Positions 1-8,977 of a DNA stretch of 64,000 bases are shown piece by piece. Positions within the stretch are counted from its first letter, which is position 1; each line of letters starts with the position of its first letter. This DNA comes from Nipponacmea schrenckii. Taxonomy: Eukaryota > Mollusca > Gastropoda > Lottiidae. The notes under the pieces were generated by a model that had not been told where the DNA came from, did not search any database, and was given only the letters and a program-made list of their open reading frames with translations. The DNA lies in the NCBI GenBank assembly GCA_030562195.1, contig CM060199.1, positions 25,192,338-25,256,337 of the forward strand. The letters run 5' to 3'. Both the position numbers and the translations under genes were made by a program.

Positions 1-437
1 AAGTAGTAATTTTAGTATTGTGTAAAATGGCCAATAAAAAGTTATGTTTGTACACGAGACAGTGCCAAAAGGTGAAAGGCATTCACCCTGTTCTCTCCGT
101 TTTGAAAAGACAACATATTAATTAAATATTAAAAACAGTTTGAGTTATTAAACAATACGACGTATAAATTAATAAGTTTAACCAGTCCTTGGGGAAACAT
201 CGATCATGAAAGTCATGAAATAAATATTTAAACACGCAGAACCATTGTTCGAAATCGTAAGCTACTGTAGGAAATGTAATAAATTACTTTTACGGTGCAG
301 GGCAAATATTTTGTCCATATGTTGCGATCGACTCGATGGTCTTTATTTCACCACGAAGTGATATTCAGTGGAAGACAAGGGCTACGAATACTGTAATCAT
401 CCGGGGCGTTCCGAGTTTGGCAGGTCACCGTGACAAG

Positions 438-459
438 ATGGCTACTTTCCGAAAAAAAG
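438..459 (+). CDS. Possible first coding exon (MATFRKK...) of an unseen gene
   Basis: An ATG in good Kozak context (aag-ATG-g) opens a short frame, MATFRKK, that runs straight into a consensus splice donor (g|gtaagt at 460-465). The sequence before it is comparatively GC-rich for this window. No downstream exon could be linked because a decayed LINE and satellite follow. It could be a genuine 5' exon of a host gene or transposon, or chance. This is the only hint of non-mobile coding sequence in the first kilobase. Confidence 0.25.
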
Positions 460-1300
460 GTAAGTGATGTGCTTGTGTCCTACTTTTCACAGATTTTACG
501 ATCGACATAAAGGTTGCGAATGAATTGAAAAATGTTCAAAATACTCTATAGAAAGACTTACGTTTAAGCTTTACTAAAAAAGTTTGTTTGAACAAGAAAG
601 CAATGTTTTATCAAGGGTAAAAGAGCGACAGTTCCCACGAAACCATTTTTATCGATGTCAGCATTTTGTCTTCGTTGCGATTGACTAAAAAAAAAATTCG
701 TCCATGTTTCTATCGACTAACTATTGAACATCGTTTGGAAATTATCGTATTAAATTGAATAATTTTGTTGTCATAACATGTTCATAAGCAATTTAGTCAA
801 TACTTGTTAGTTTTTGTTCAATGTTTGACAGCTGTTCCCGGAATTGCTTGAAATCCTCGTCGATCGTAACAAAATAACTGATCACACAGTTTTTTTGTCA
901 TAGGTTTTGAAAAATCAAGGATAGTGATAATTTGATCATTATTTTGTAGTATTTGAGTGCTCAATAGCTACCAAGGGTTATTATGAATTGTTATCCTGAT
1001 TTTCTTTTTATTTAAACAATATTTTATTTCAAGTTGAAAAAGGATTGGAGAACAGGCAGATCCCTATATCACTCCTCTCCGCGAGTCAATGTACAGAAAA
1101 TTATATACATAATATATTATAACTATATACAATATATTATACACTTTGCAGCATCCCATACAATAATAATAATAATAATAATAATGAATTTAATGATATT
1201 AATGATGATACTGATAATAATAATAATATTAATAATAACTATAAAAGTCAGGTATCTGATTCCGAAAATCTAGAAATGGAAGAAGATGAGGGAGGATTCT
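460..1300. other. Non-coding AT-rich stretch with no recognisable gene
   Basis: I see no coding frame with family resemblance, RNA gene or element end here. The frame running 1034-1273 translates mostly to Ile/Asn from low-complexity AT repeats and is not credible as a gene. The AAT microsatellite is listed separately. Positions 1-437 are likewise unremarkable. Confidence 0.6.
1162..1239. repeat. (AAT)n microsatellite, imperfect
   Basis: A run of ataataata is followed by imperfect aatgatgatac/ataataata units. It is a simple low-complexity trinucleotide repeat. Confidence 0.9.
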
Positions 1301-1316
1301 GTTAAATTGGTATTGC

Positions 1317-1595
1317 CTAATAGGAGATATTGAATTTTAATAAGATGAGGTGGAAGCAGATTAATAGATGTTTTCTAGCATCTAAATGTAAGGAGCAATG
1401 GAGTAGATAGTGTTCAGTTTCTTCGAATTGATGACCGCATTTGTCAGAAATGTGGCCAATAAACTTATGGCCATATAAATGAATACAGGAGAGACGAAGG
1501 TGGCAATGTAGGATCTGGTTTGTATGAGAGCCAAGATAATAAAATGATATCGGAAGATGATAGAAAAGATTTAAAGATGGTGGTAGATGTTGCAT
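1317..1595 (-). pseudogene. LINE ORF2 C-terminal Cys/His region
   Basis: The frame contains LHCHLRLSCIHLYGHKF then CGHQFEETEHYLLHCSL, a typical C-terminal tail of CR1/L2-type ORF2 proteins (C-x-x-C/G, then E-T-x-x-H-x-L-x-C). It follows the RT core in the correct order at the expected distance, which supports a single degraded element. Confidence 0.6.
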
Positions 1596-2246
1596 TTAAG
1601 AAGCCAGTTTGTTATATTCTCGTATAGTAGAGGGTATAAAAGATTTAGAGAAGATAGATGTTCTGCAGAAGTATTCTGAAAGTAGGGATGGATTACGGGT
1701 TTGGTAAGCTGGTTCAATATATTTGATTAGGTCTAAAAGGAATGGTGGGTAAGTTTATGGAGAATTTTTTTTTTTACTTGAGGATAAACTTATGACGTCG
1801 TCGCCTCTCCTGTAGTGGTATAAACCCCGTCTCTTTATAAAGTAGTTGGTGGCTGTTACCTCTTACAGCACCACATACAGACCTTAGTGCATCCAACTGT
1901 AGTTGTTCCAGACTGATTGTTCGGCTGTGCACCCGTACCATATCACGTCACAATTGTCAAAATGGGGTAGAATGAAAGATATATAAATGGTATGAAGTGA
2001 CTTTCGATTCAGGCGATATTTTAGAGATTTGACTAACTTTCCCAGTTTCGATAAAATGCCACTTATGTGTACGTCCCACAGTTTGTTTGAAAAGTTAATC
2101 CTTAGTGCTTGTGAAAAGATCCAGTCGTAATGTCGGCAGTGATGGGCTGAGTTTGGTAGTGAGTGCGAGTGTTTCGGTCTTCGGCGGGTTGAAAGAGACC
2201 AGCCAATGTTTTGCTCATTCGTTTATTCGTTCCAAGTCTTGATTCA

Positions 2247-2573
2247 TTAAATCATCGCATGCCGTGGGATAATCAATTCTCTATAAATACTGGTATCGTC
2301 GGTAAAGAGTCGATTGTTAGATTTGATATTGTTGACAATGTCGTTTATGTAATTAAGAAACAGTAATGGCCCAAGGACGGAGCCCTGCGGCACCGCAGCT
2401 GGAATTGTCTTGGACTCAGAGGAAACACTACTCACCACCACGGCTTGTTTTCTATTATGGAGATAATTTTCAAACCATGCAAGAAGGTCTCCTTTGATTC
2501 CACAAGCATCCAGCTTGTGACAGAGTCCGGCGTGCCAGACTCTGTCAAAAGCTTCACTTATGTCGCAGAACAC
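2247..2573 (-). pseudogene. LINE reverse transcriptase core fragment
   Basis: The 108-residue frame shows the palm blocks in order: FCDISEAFDRVWH (first catalytic Asp), LHNRKQAVVV, AAVPQGSVLGPLLF, YINDIV, and a degraded catalytic box reading FTDDTSI where FADDTSI is expected. The RT family is unambiguous. The changed F-T-DD residue and flanking frame breaks mark it as an inactive copy. Confidence 0.85.
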
Positions 2574-2819
2574 CGTCCTTGTATATTGACCCTGGTCGAT
2601 GGCTTGACAGAAGAAGTGCGTGAGATCGATTTATTGGTAGGTAGTGGAGTGCCCATGCAGAAAGCCGCTTTGCATGCGAGAGATCAGCGAATTTGCTTTC
2701 AGAAAGTTAAAGACATGTTTGTATATACATTTTTCAAATATTTTCACAAGAATCCTTAACAAGGAGATAGGTCTGCAGTTATCGCAGATTGAGGGATCAT
2801 CTTTTTTTTAGAACAGCTG

Positions 2820-3161
2820 TTAAATATTGAAGAGAGTACAGAGGGGTGGGGATATTTCAAAGGCCATGGATGTTAGGATTTTCCCACTGATGTTATCGGA
2901 GCCACTGGCTTTGGTAGTGTCATGCTGAGGATCTTTTACTTTCTTATGAGTTTTGCTTATGTGACAGAGTGAGTTCGCGGTGCGATCGATAGTTGTGCGT
3001 TCATGTTGTCGAGTTGTGATAATATGTTTAATAAAGAAATTATTCAAACAATTGGCCTTGTCATTAGGAGTAGTGGATAGGACACCATCATTGACAAGAG
3101 GTGGTAGTTCAGCCTTAGAGGACCTCCGAGCTTTCACAAACGAGTTAACAATATGCCACAA
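2820..3161 (-). pseudogene. LINE RT N-terminal fragment
   Basis: A minus-strand frame of 113 residues carries the region between endonuclease and RT. It includes a KANCLNNFF block followed by ASGSDNISGKIL, which resembles the K-x-x-GPDGI RT block 1 of LINEs. It is continuous in order with the RT core at 2247-2573, but in a different frame. Confidence 0.55.
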
Positions 3162-3627
3162 ATCTTTGGTTCCAAAGGTGTAACCATCATTAATTTTGTT
3201 GTCCGAATTGTTAAAATACTCCTTTTTGCATTTTCGGATTAAGCCAATATATTCATTTCTAATACGCCTAATTTGATGCCGATGTTCTTCAGAGTTCTTC
3301 TGTTTTCCGTCTGTTCATGTTCCTGATCGTGTTGTTCATCCAGAATTTGTCTCTCGGCCAAATAGTTACGTTTGGCAATTCGTGTCAATTCGTCTGTAAA
3401 AAAAAGCAGCGGACATCTCAATGTCCCCTTTGTCAACAATGGCATCCCATTCAGTACTTTGTACGTAGTCTTTCAGTCCGTCTAAGTCAATCCTATTGTA
3501 GTCCCATATGGTTCTAGTAAAAGAAGAACGTTTTGGATCAGGAACAGTATTTGGTCAATTAGAGAATGATTTCCATGTGGATCAATACGCGTCATGTCTT
3601 TGATAATTTGGGCAAAATCAAAAATAT

Positions 3628-3900
3628 TCATGAAATGGTGGATAAATGAGTTGTTTCGATATAAAAGTTGGTGTTAAAATCGCCAAAGATGATAATTTTA
3701 CTGATATTATCTGTTGCCGTTTTCGAAAGAGATTCTGAAATTGCGTTAATTGTAGTGATGATTGAATTTGGAGATTTATAGAATGTACAAATGAGGAATT
3801 TCGCTTTCAAGCAAAGTATAAAATCAAATTTTTTCAGTAAGTTCGGCGATCTAGTTTGTTTCGTAAGCTCCTCACATTTAGATGTACAAGTGATACACAA
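3628..3900 (-). pseudogene. LINE endonuclease (EEP) fragment
   Basis: The 90-residue frame contains CTFYKSPNS... and IIIFGDFNTNF, the YRPP-like and GDFN catalytic blocks of apurinic-like endonucleases in LINEs. It continues the N-terminal piece at 3834-4091 after a frameshift. The product would nick target DNA for target-primed reverse transcription, but the open frame ends before the C-terminal SDH block, so it is non-functional. Confidence 0.65.
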
Positions 3901-4091
3901 AGTGGTGGGCCAGGATTTGTTTCGATATCGCCGGAGATCAGTTCAAATAGAAATGGGTGTATTCGGGACGAGACAAGATCACGAGTCTGTAAATCAAATA
4001 GGTAAAAGGTGATGTGGTTTTGGGATGCATTAACAAATTGTAAACATATACAGCTATGTAAAGATGTAGTCAATAATATGGTCAGCAACAA
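3834..4091 (-). pseudogene. LINE ORF2 N-terminus: 2A-like peptide plus start of endonuclease
   Basis: Residues 54-62 of this 85-residue frame read GDIETNPGP (nt 3906-3932). This matches the D-x-E-x-N-P-G-P core of 2A ribosome-skipping peptides known from N-termini of several invertebrate non-LTR retrotransposons. It is followed immediately by HLNVRSLRNKLD, the first conserved block of EEP endonucleases. The frame is lost soon after, and the endonuclease continues in another frame at 3628-3900. A skip between G and P would release a leader peptide of about 60 residues. Skipping activity is inferred from the motif only. Confidence 0.7.
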
Positions 4092-4159
4092 TAGTCACAT
4101 GCAGGGCTCCGCCGAAAAGAGAAAAAAAATGGTTATTTGTATTTAATAAATACAAAATC

Positions 4160-4262
4160 ATAACACTAGGTCAAAACATTGCACTAAATCATTCGTATAT
4201 TAGCTAACTAGATAACTATATAATCATACCCTGTTTGTGATAATAATTCGTATAATACAGTC
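4160..4262. repeat. Satellite block 1 (unit about 115 bp)
   Basis: This is the first copy of the satellite with landmarks cactaggtcaa, a ctaactagataactatataa block and taattcgtataatacag. It is divergent at its left edge. It ends in acagtc, the target duplication of the next insertion. Confidence 0.85.
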
Positions 4263-6267
4263 TATGGAAGACAATCCCTGCCATAATTAATCCTTCTTAA
4301 TGCTTAATTCGGTGTTAAACATTAGTACAGTAAAATCAACATTTGTACGCTTAATTTGACATTTGTTCGCTAAATTCATAATTTGTTGTTAAAAATTTAT
4401 CATTCAAATAAAGAATATTACTGAACAAATTAACGATTAAGCCGAACTATAATTGCCCACTTCATAATGCCGAATGAAGTTTACCGAACAAATGTTGAAA
4501 AACATTTCTCGCATTTCATGAGAACGATATCATTATGACGACATGTGGCGCTGCTCAATTTTAGTTAGGGCTTCGTTCCTATTTGTTTGGCCAATTTTTA
4601 TGGCCGGCAAGTGGCTGTGTACAAAGTAAAGAATCTTATTATGAATTCCAATTTTATGATAAAAAGCAAAGTTTTTAATCAAACCCTTGGTACTATTGAA
4701 ATGTACGATTTTGAGATAAATATGGTGCCTATACCAGGAAAAGTTTTGAAAAATGGCCATTTTTTGTACAGTCCACAGTGATGGTTGTTGGACAGATATT
4801 TTGATGGAATTAGTAAAATCCCAACTACATGGTTTCTTCAGACCTTCGAAGATATCGAAAATTCCAATATAAAAGTACATGTATTTTCATGACAAGCTTA
4901 GTTACTGGCCAGTTCGAGACGAAGACTCTTCATGGCCAATCTTAGAAAAATAGCCAATTTTTAAATATTCCACTCTGATGGTGGTGGGCTATATGTTTTG
5001 ATGGAATAGACAGAATCTCAACCACATGGCGCCTTCAGACCTGTGAATATCCCAAAAATTCCAAAGAAATGGTATTTTCATGCCAAACTTAGTGACTGGT
5101 CAGTCAGTGATGAAGACTCTTCATGGCTAATTTTTTAACAGTCCACGGTGATGGTGGTCGAGCATAATTTTTGATGGAATTGGCAGAATCCTAACCACAC
5201 GGTGCATTCAGACCTGAGAATAAATCAAATAATTCCAATGTAATGGTATTTTCATGCCAAACGTAGTGACTGGCCATTCAGTGATGAGAACTCTTCATGG
5301 CCAATTGATAAAATATGGGGTGGGGCATAAGTTTTGATGGGATTGGTAAGCATCCCTACCACATTTGGTGCCTTCAGACCTATGAAAATCCAAAAAATTC
5401 CAATTAAATGGTATTTTCATGCCAAATTTAGCGACTGGCCAGTGATAAAGACTTTTTATAGCAAATTATTTGAAAAATAACCTTAGTTTGAAAAGTCCAC
5501 GCTGATGGTGGTGGGGAATCAATTTTGAATTGGCAGAATCCCAACCAAATAGTGGCTTCTGACCTTTATGCCCCACCACTATCAGCGTGGACTGTTAAAA
5601 ATTGACGACGAGCCATAACGAATCTTCATCTTTATCTGACCAGTAACTAAACTTGACATGAAAATACTATTATATTGGAATTTTAGATATATTCACACGT
5701 CTGAAGAAACCATGTGGTTGGGATTTTGCAAATTCCATCAAATTATCTGTCCCACCACCATCACTGTGGACTGTACAAAAATTGGCCATTTTGAAAACAT
5801 TTCATGGTATAGGCACCATATTTATCTCAAAATCTCACATTCCAATGAATAAAGAGTACCAAGAGTTTGCTTTTTATCAAATTGGAATTCATATGAGATT
5901 CTTTACTTTGTACACAGCCACTGGCCGGCCATAAAAATTGACCAAATAAATAGGAACGAAGCCCTAACTCAAATTGAGCAGCGCCACTTGTCGTCATAAT
6001 GATAACGTTCTCATGAAATGCGAGAAATGTTTTTCAACATTTGTTCGGTAAACTTCATTCGGCGTTATGAAGTGGGCAATATTAGTTCGGCTTTATCGTT
6101 AATTTTTAGTAATATTCTTTATTCGAATGATAAATTTTTAACAACAAATTATGAATTTAGCGAACGAATGTCAAATTAAGAGTACGAATGTTGATTTTAC
6201 TGTACTAATGTTTAACACCTAATTAAGCATTAAGAATGATTAATTATGGCAGGGATTGTCTTCCATA
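4263..6267. mobile_element. Foldback DNA element with about 630-bp inverted arms
   Basis: The left arm (4263 to about 4895) is matched in reverse complement by the right arm (about 5645 to 6267). It begins tatggaagacaatccctgcc and ends with the complement. It is flanked by a 6-bp direct repeat acagtc (4257-4262 and 6268-6273) inside a satellite unit, so the insertion is precise. No transposase is visible. Short frames such as 4533-4880 and 5658-5852 are mirror images of each other across the arms and are not genes. The element is presumably non-autonomous. Confidence 0.85.
4895..5645. repeat. Tandem repeats inside the foldback element
   Basis: Several diverged units of about 170-185 bp recur between the arms. 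Each contains a block of the kind gatggtggtgggcata, ttttgatggaattgg, cagaatcccaaccac, ccttcagacct, attttcatgccaaa and ttagtgactggccag, then gaagactcttcatggc. The arms themselves carry one unit each, so the array is continuous with the arms. Confidence 0.75.
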
Positions 6268-7444
6268 ACAGTCACACTTATGTTTTTCACTAGGTCAAGA
6301 CATTTCAATTAGCATGTCATGAATATCAACTAGCAAGATAACTATATAATTATAGCCAGTTATGTTAATAATAATTTGTATAATAGAGCCACACATGTTT
6401 TTCACTAGGTCGAGACATTTCAATAAGTATGTCATGAATGTCACTAACTAGATAACTATATAATTATAGCCAGTTATGTTAATAATAATTTGTATAATAG
6501 AGCCACACATGTTTTTCACTAGGTCAAGACATTTCAATAAGTATGTCATGAATATCAACTAGCTAGATAACTATATAAATATAGCCAGTTAGGTTTATAT
6601 AATTTTTATAATAGAGCCACACATATGTTTTTCACTAGGTCAAGACATTTCAATAAGTATGTCATGAATATCAACTAGCTAGATAAATATATAATCACAG
6701 CCAGTTGTGTAATTATAATTTGTATGATACAGCCACACATGTTTTTCACTAGGTCAAGACATTTCAATAAGTATTTCATGAATGTCAACTAACTAGATAA
6801 CACTATAATTATAGCCAGTTTTGTTAATAATAATTTGTATAATAGAGCCACATATGTTTTTCACTAGGTCAAGACATTTCAATAAGTATGTCATGAATAT
6901 CAACAAGCTAGATAACTATATAAATATAGCCAGTTATGTTTATATAATTTTTATAATAGAGCCACACATATGTATTTCACTAGGTCAAGACATTTCAATA
7001 AGTATGTCATGAATATCAACTAGCTAGATAAATATATAATCACAGCCAGTTGTGTAATTATAATTTGTATGATACAGCCACACATGTTTTTCACTAGGTC
7101 AAGACATTTCAATAAGTATTTCATGAATGTCAACTAACTAGATAACTATATAATTATAGCCAGTTATGTAAATAATAATTTTTATAATCAGCCACACATA
7201 TGCTTTTCACTAGGTCAAGACATTTCAATAAGTATGTCATGAATATCAACTTGCTAGATAACTATATAAATAAAGCCAGTTATGTTTATATAATTTTTAT
7301 AATAGAGCCACACATATGTTTTTCACTAGGTCAAGACATTTCAATAAGTATGTCATGAATATCAACTAGCTAGATAAATATATAATCACAGCCAGTTGTG
7401 TAATTATAATTTGTATGATACAGCCACACATGTTTTTCACTAGG
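6268..7444. repeat. Satellite block 2, with three-unit higher-order period
   Basis: About ten units of roughly 115 bp run head to tail. Variant units recur every third unit: tttatataatttttataa occurs near 6590, 6940 and 7285, and atcacagccagttgtgtaa near 6695, 7040 and 7385. This indicates a higher-order repeat of about 345-350 bp. The block ends in actagg, the target duplication of the Penelope insertion. Confidence 0.9.
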
Positions 7445-7449
7445 CTTCT

Positions 7450-7490
7450 TATGCCTGAAGAAGCTAACATTGCGAAATCCGGATTGCATA
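7450..7490 (+). ncRNA. Hammerhead ribozyme-like motif at the Penelope 5' end
   Basis: The core CTGAAGA (7455-7461) fits the conserved CUGANGA, and GAAA (7474-7477) follows after a short stem-loop. Stem I pairs TATGC (7450-7454) perfectly with GCATA (7486-7490). Stem II is a weak GC/GC pair with a bulged A. Stem III is the palindrome ATCCGGAT (7477-7484), which lacks room for a loop and so would form best between two tandem copies. The inferred cleavage is after T7485. Hammerhead ribozymes in Penelope terminal repeats are established; this one was recognised by eye and the stems are short. Confidence 0.5.
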
Positions 7491-7570
7491 TATTGAGGAG
7501 TGCCCTGTATCTTATTTGTTTATAAGTTGATTTGTATTAAATATTTTTATATTCATACCAACTCTGTTTT

Positions 7571-8977
7571 GTGATAATGGATCCGAGATATAATTGGTTA
7601 TGCCACAGACGCAATGCATATCATCGCCATATTCCATACTATGAGAGACATCCAGCTCAGTTTCACCAGCATCACTACATGCCTAATTCTAGATCGAACC
7701 CACAACCCTATCATCAAAGGCAGAGACAAGATACTACAAGTCCGATTGTGAAGATGCTCTTTCAGCGTCTTCACCACGCTTCCATCATTTCAAAACAAGC
7801 TAATGGTTCACCAACTCGTGGGTTTACATACACAATAAATGATCTTAACCGGTTTGTAAAACCAGCTCTTAAAACCCACCAGATTTCTTCGGCTATTGAA
7901 GAGGTCAATAAATCTTGGGCAATAAATGTGGCATTGGCACTTAAGAACCATTACGATTCACAGCTGGCCACCAAAATTAACATGATCAAATCACAAAACA
8001 TTTCAGAATTTGATATTCAAAAACATTCCGCGGAAGCGATCAATTGGGCTAAAAAGTCATATCGACGACTACAAAAAGAAACATTAGATCATTTTAAAAG
8101 AATCATTGCTAATTTGAAATGTGGAAGTGTGGTGGAGGAAATGGATGTTCCTCCAAGCCCGCCTACCAGCCTGCTTTCTAACAGAATCGTCGCCACACCA
8201 AAACGGAAACGTACTCCATCACCGTCACAGTTACCCAGCACCTCAACATTTTTGCCGACACCAAACAAGAGACCTAATACAAATACCATTCCAACCATTG
8301 TCTCTCCAAATCGATTCTCTCTACTACCATCAACACCACAGAATTCCAGTCAACGTTCGAATCCAGAAACTCCACAACCCACAACCAAGACCACATCCCG
8401 TCGTCGTTTGAGTTTGGGAAACTCTCCATCTCCTAATAAACCTAGACGCCATGATAACCAAAAGGATAAAACCAAATGGTTTCTTCCTGCCTTCGTAAAG
8501 CCAGTTCTTATCTTAAGATCATCCAACATAAGTAATATTCCTACTGTAAATCCTGATACGCAAGCTGAATCCTTCCCTGGTGCCCGTGTCCAACACATTA
8601 GCCATTTACTATCAAAGATTTCCCCATCTACAGTTCCATAGAAGATAGTGTTCCACATAGGTTTGAATAACAGAGACGAGTCAGGTGAATCCATCCACAG
8701 GCGGATGATGGACTTAATCAAGTTAGCTAAATCGAAGTTTCCTGCAGCTTCCCTATTTGTGACTCAAATTCCCTTCTCTAAAAATCTTCAACTTTCAGAT
8801 CCCCAAGCAGCTACTAATCTTAGAAGATTCAATGACCTGTTATACCATAAACCTTCATCGGATGCGAAAACCATTCCCCGTTTCAATGGAATGATTGGTG
8901 TCATTTCGGACCACATCCACTGGATGGCCCCCACTGCCAAAGCTATTTATTCTCAATGGGTCTCCCATTTAAACTGA
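7571..8977 (+). pseudogene. Penelope ORF1: basic, Pro-rich protein with SGNH-like C-terminus, one nonsense codon
   Basis: One frame runs from ATG 7571 (or 7577) to TGA 8977, broken by a single TAG at 8639-8641. Without it the product would be about 468 residues. The N-terminus is rich in His/Arg/Tyr, a central region around residues 55-185 looks helical, and residues 190-300 are a Ser/Pro/Thr-rich linker with basic clusters (TPKRKRTPSPS). The C-terminal 160 residues show spaced blocks LRSSNISNIP, ESFPGARVQHI, VFHIGLNNRDESG and DHIHWMAPTA, matching the layout of SGNH/GDSL hydrolases (blocks I, III and V). The block-I GDS is replaced by RSS, so catalysis is doubtful. The second Penelope copy has a homologous ORF1. 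Confidence 0.7.

Larger units (their letters stand above)
1300..4100 (-). mobile_element. Decayed LINE (CR1/L2-like), reverse orientation, with 2A-like motif
   Basis: Reading the minus strand from 4091 towards 1317 gives the order of a single LINE ORF2. First comes an N-terminal leader with a 2A-like motif, then the start of an EEP endonuclease (HLNVRSLRNKLD), the endonuclease core (IFGDFN), the reverse transcriptase, and a C-terminal Cys/His segment (CGHQFEETEHYLLHC). The pieces lie in different frames separated by stops and indels, so the copy is dead. The combination of EEP endonuclease, RT and a C-terminal C-x-H-x-C tail fits the CR1/L2/Rex group. The clade is inferred. The 5' end abuts the satellite near 4100, and the 3' end is not sharply defined. 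Confidence 0.8.

Noticed and set aside
1034..1273. 79-residue frame next to the microsatellite
   Set aside because: Its translation is mainly Ile, Asn and Tyr from AT-rich repeats, with no conserved motif and no splice context.
3239..3517. Overlapping small frames on both strands in the LINE
   Set aside because: They are shadows and linker of the decayed ORF2, with no independent signal.
4533..5852. Frames within the foldback element that look like two related small proteins
   Set aside because: They are mirror images produced by the inverted arms, with no family resemblance.
6821..7012. Short frame in the satellite
   Set aside because: It repeats with the satellite unit and breaks in neighbouring units, so it is not coding.
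6268..7444. CRISPR-like array
   Set aside because: Units of about 115 bp are similar throughout with no unique spacers, and the DNA is eukaryotic.
8089..8721. Minus-strand frames opposite Penelope ORF1
   Set aside because: They are shadows of ORF1, which has homologous support in the second copy.
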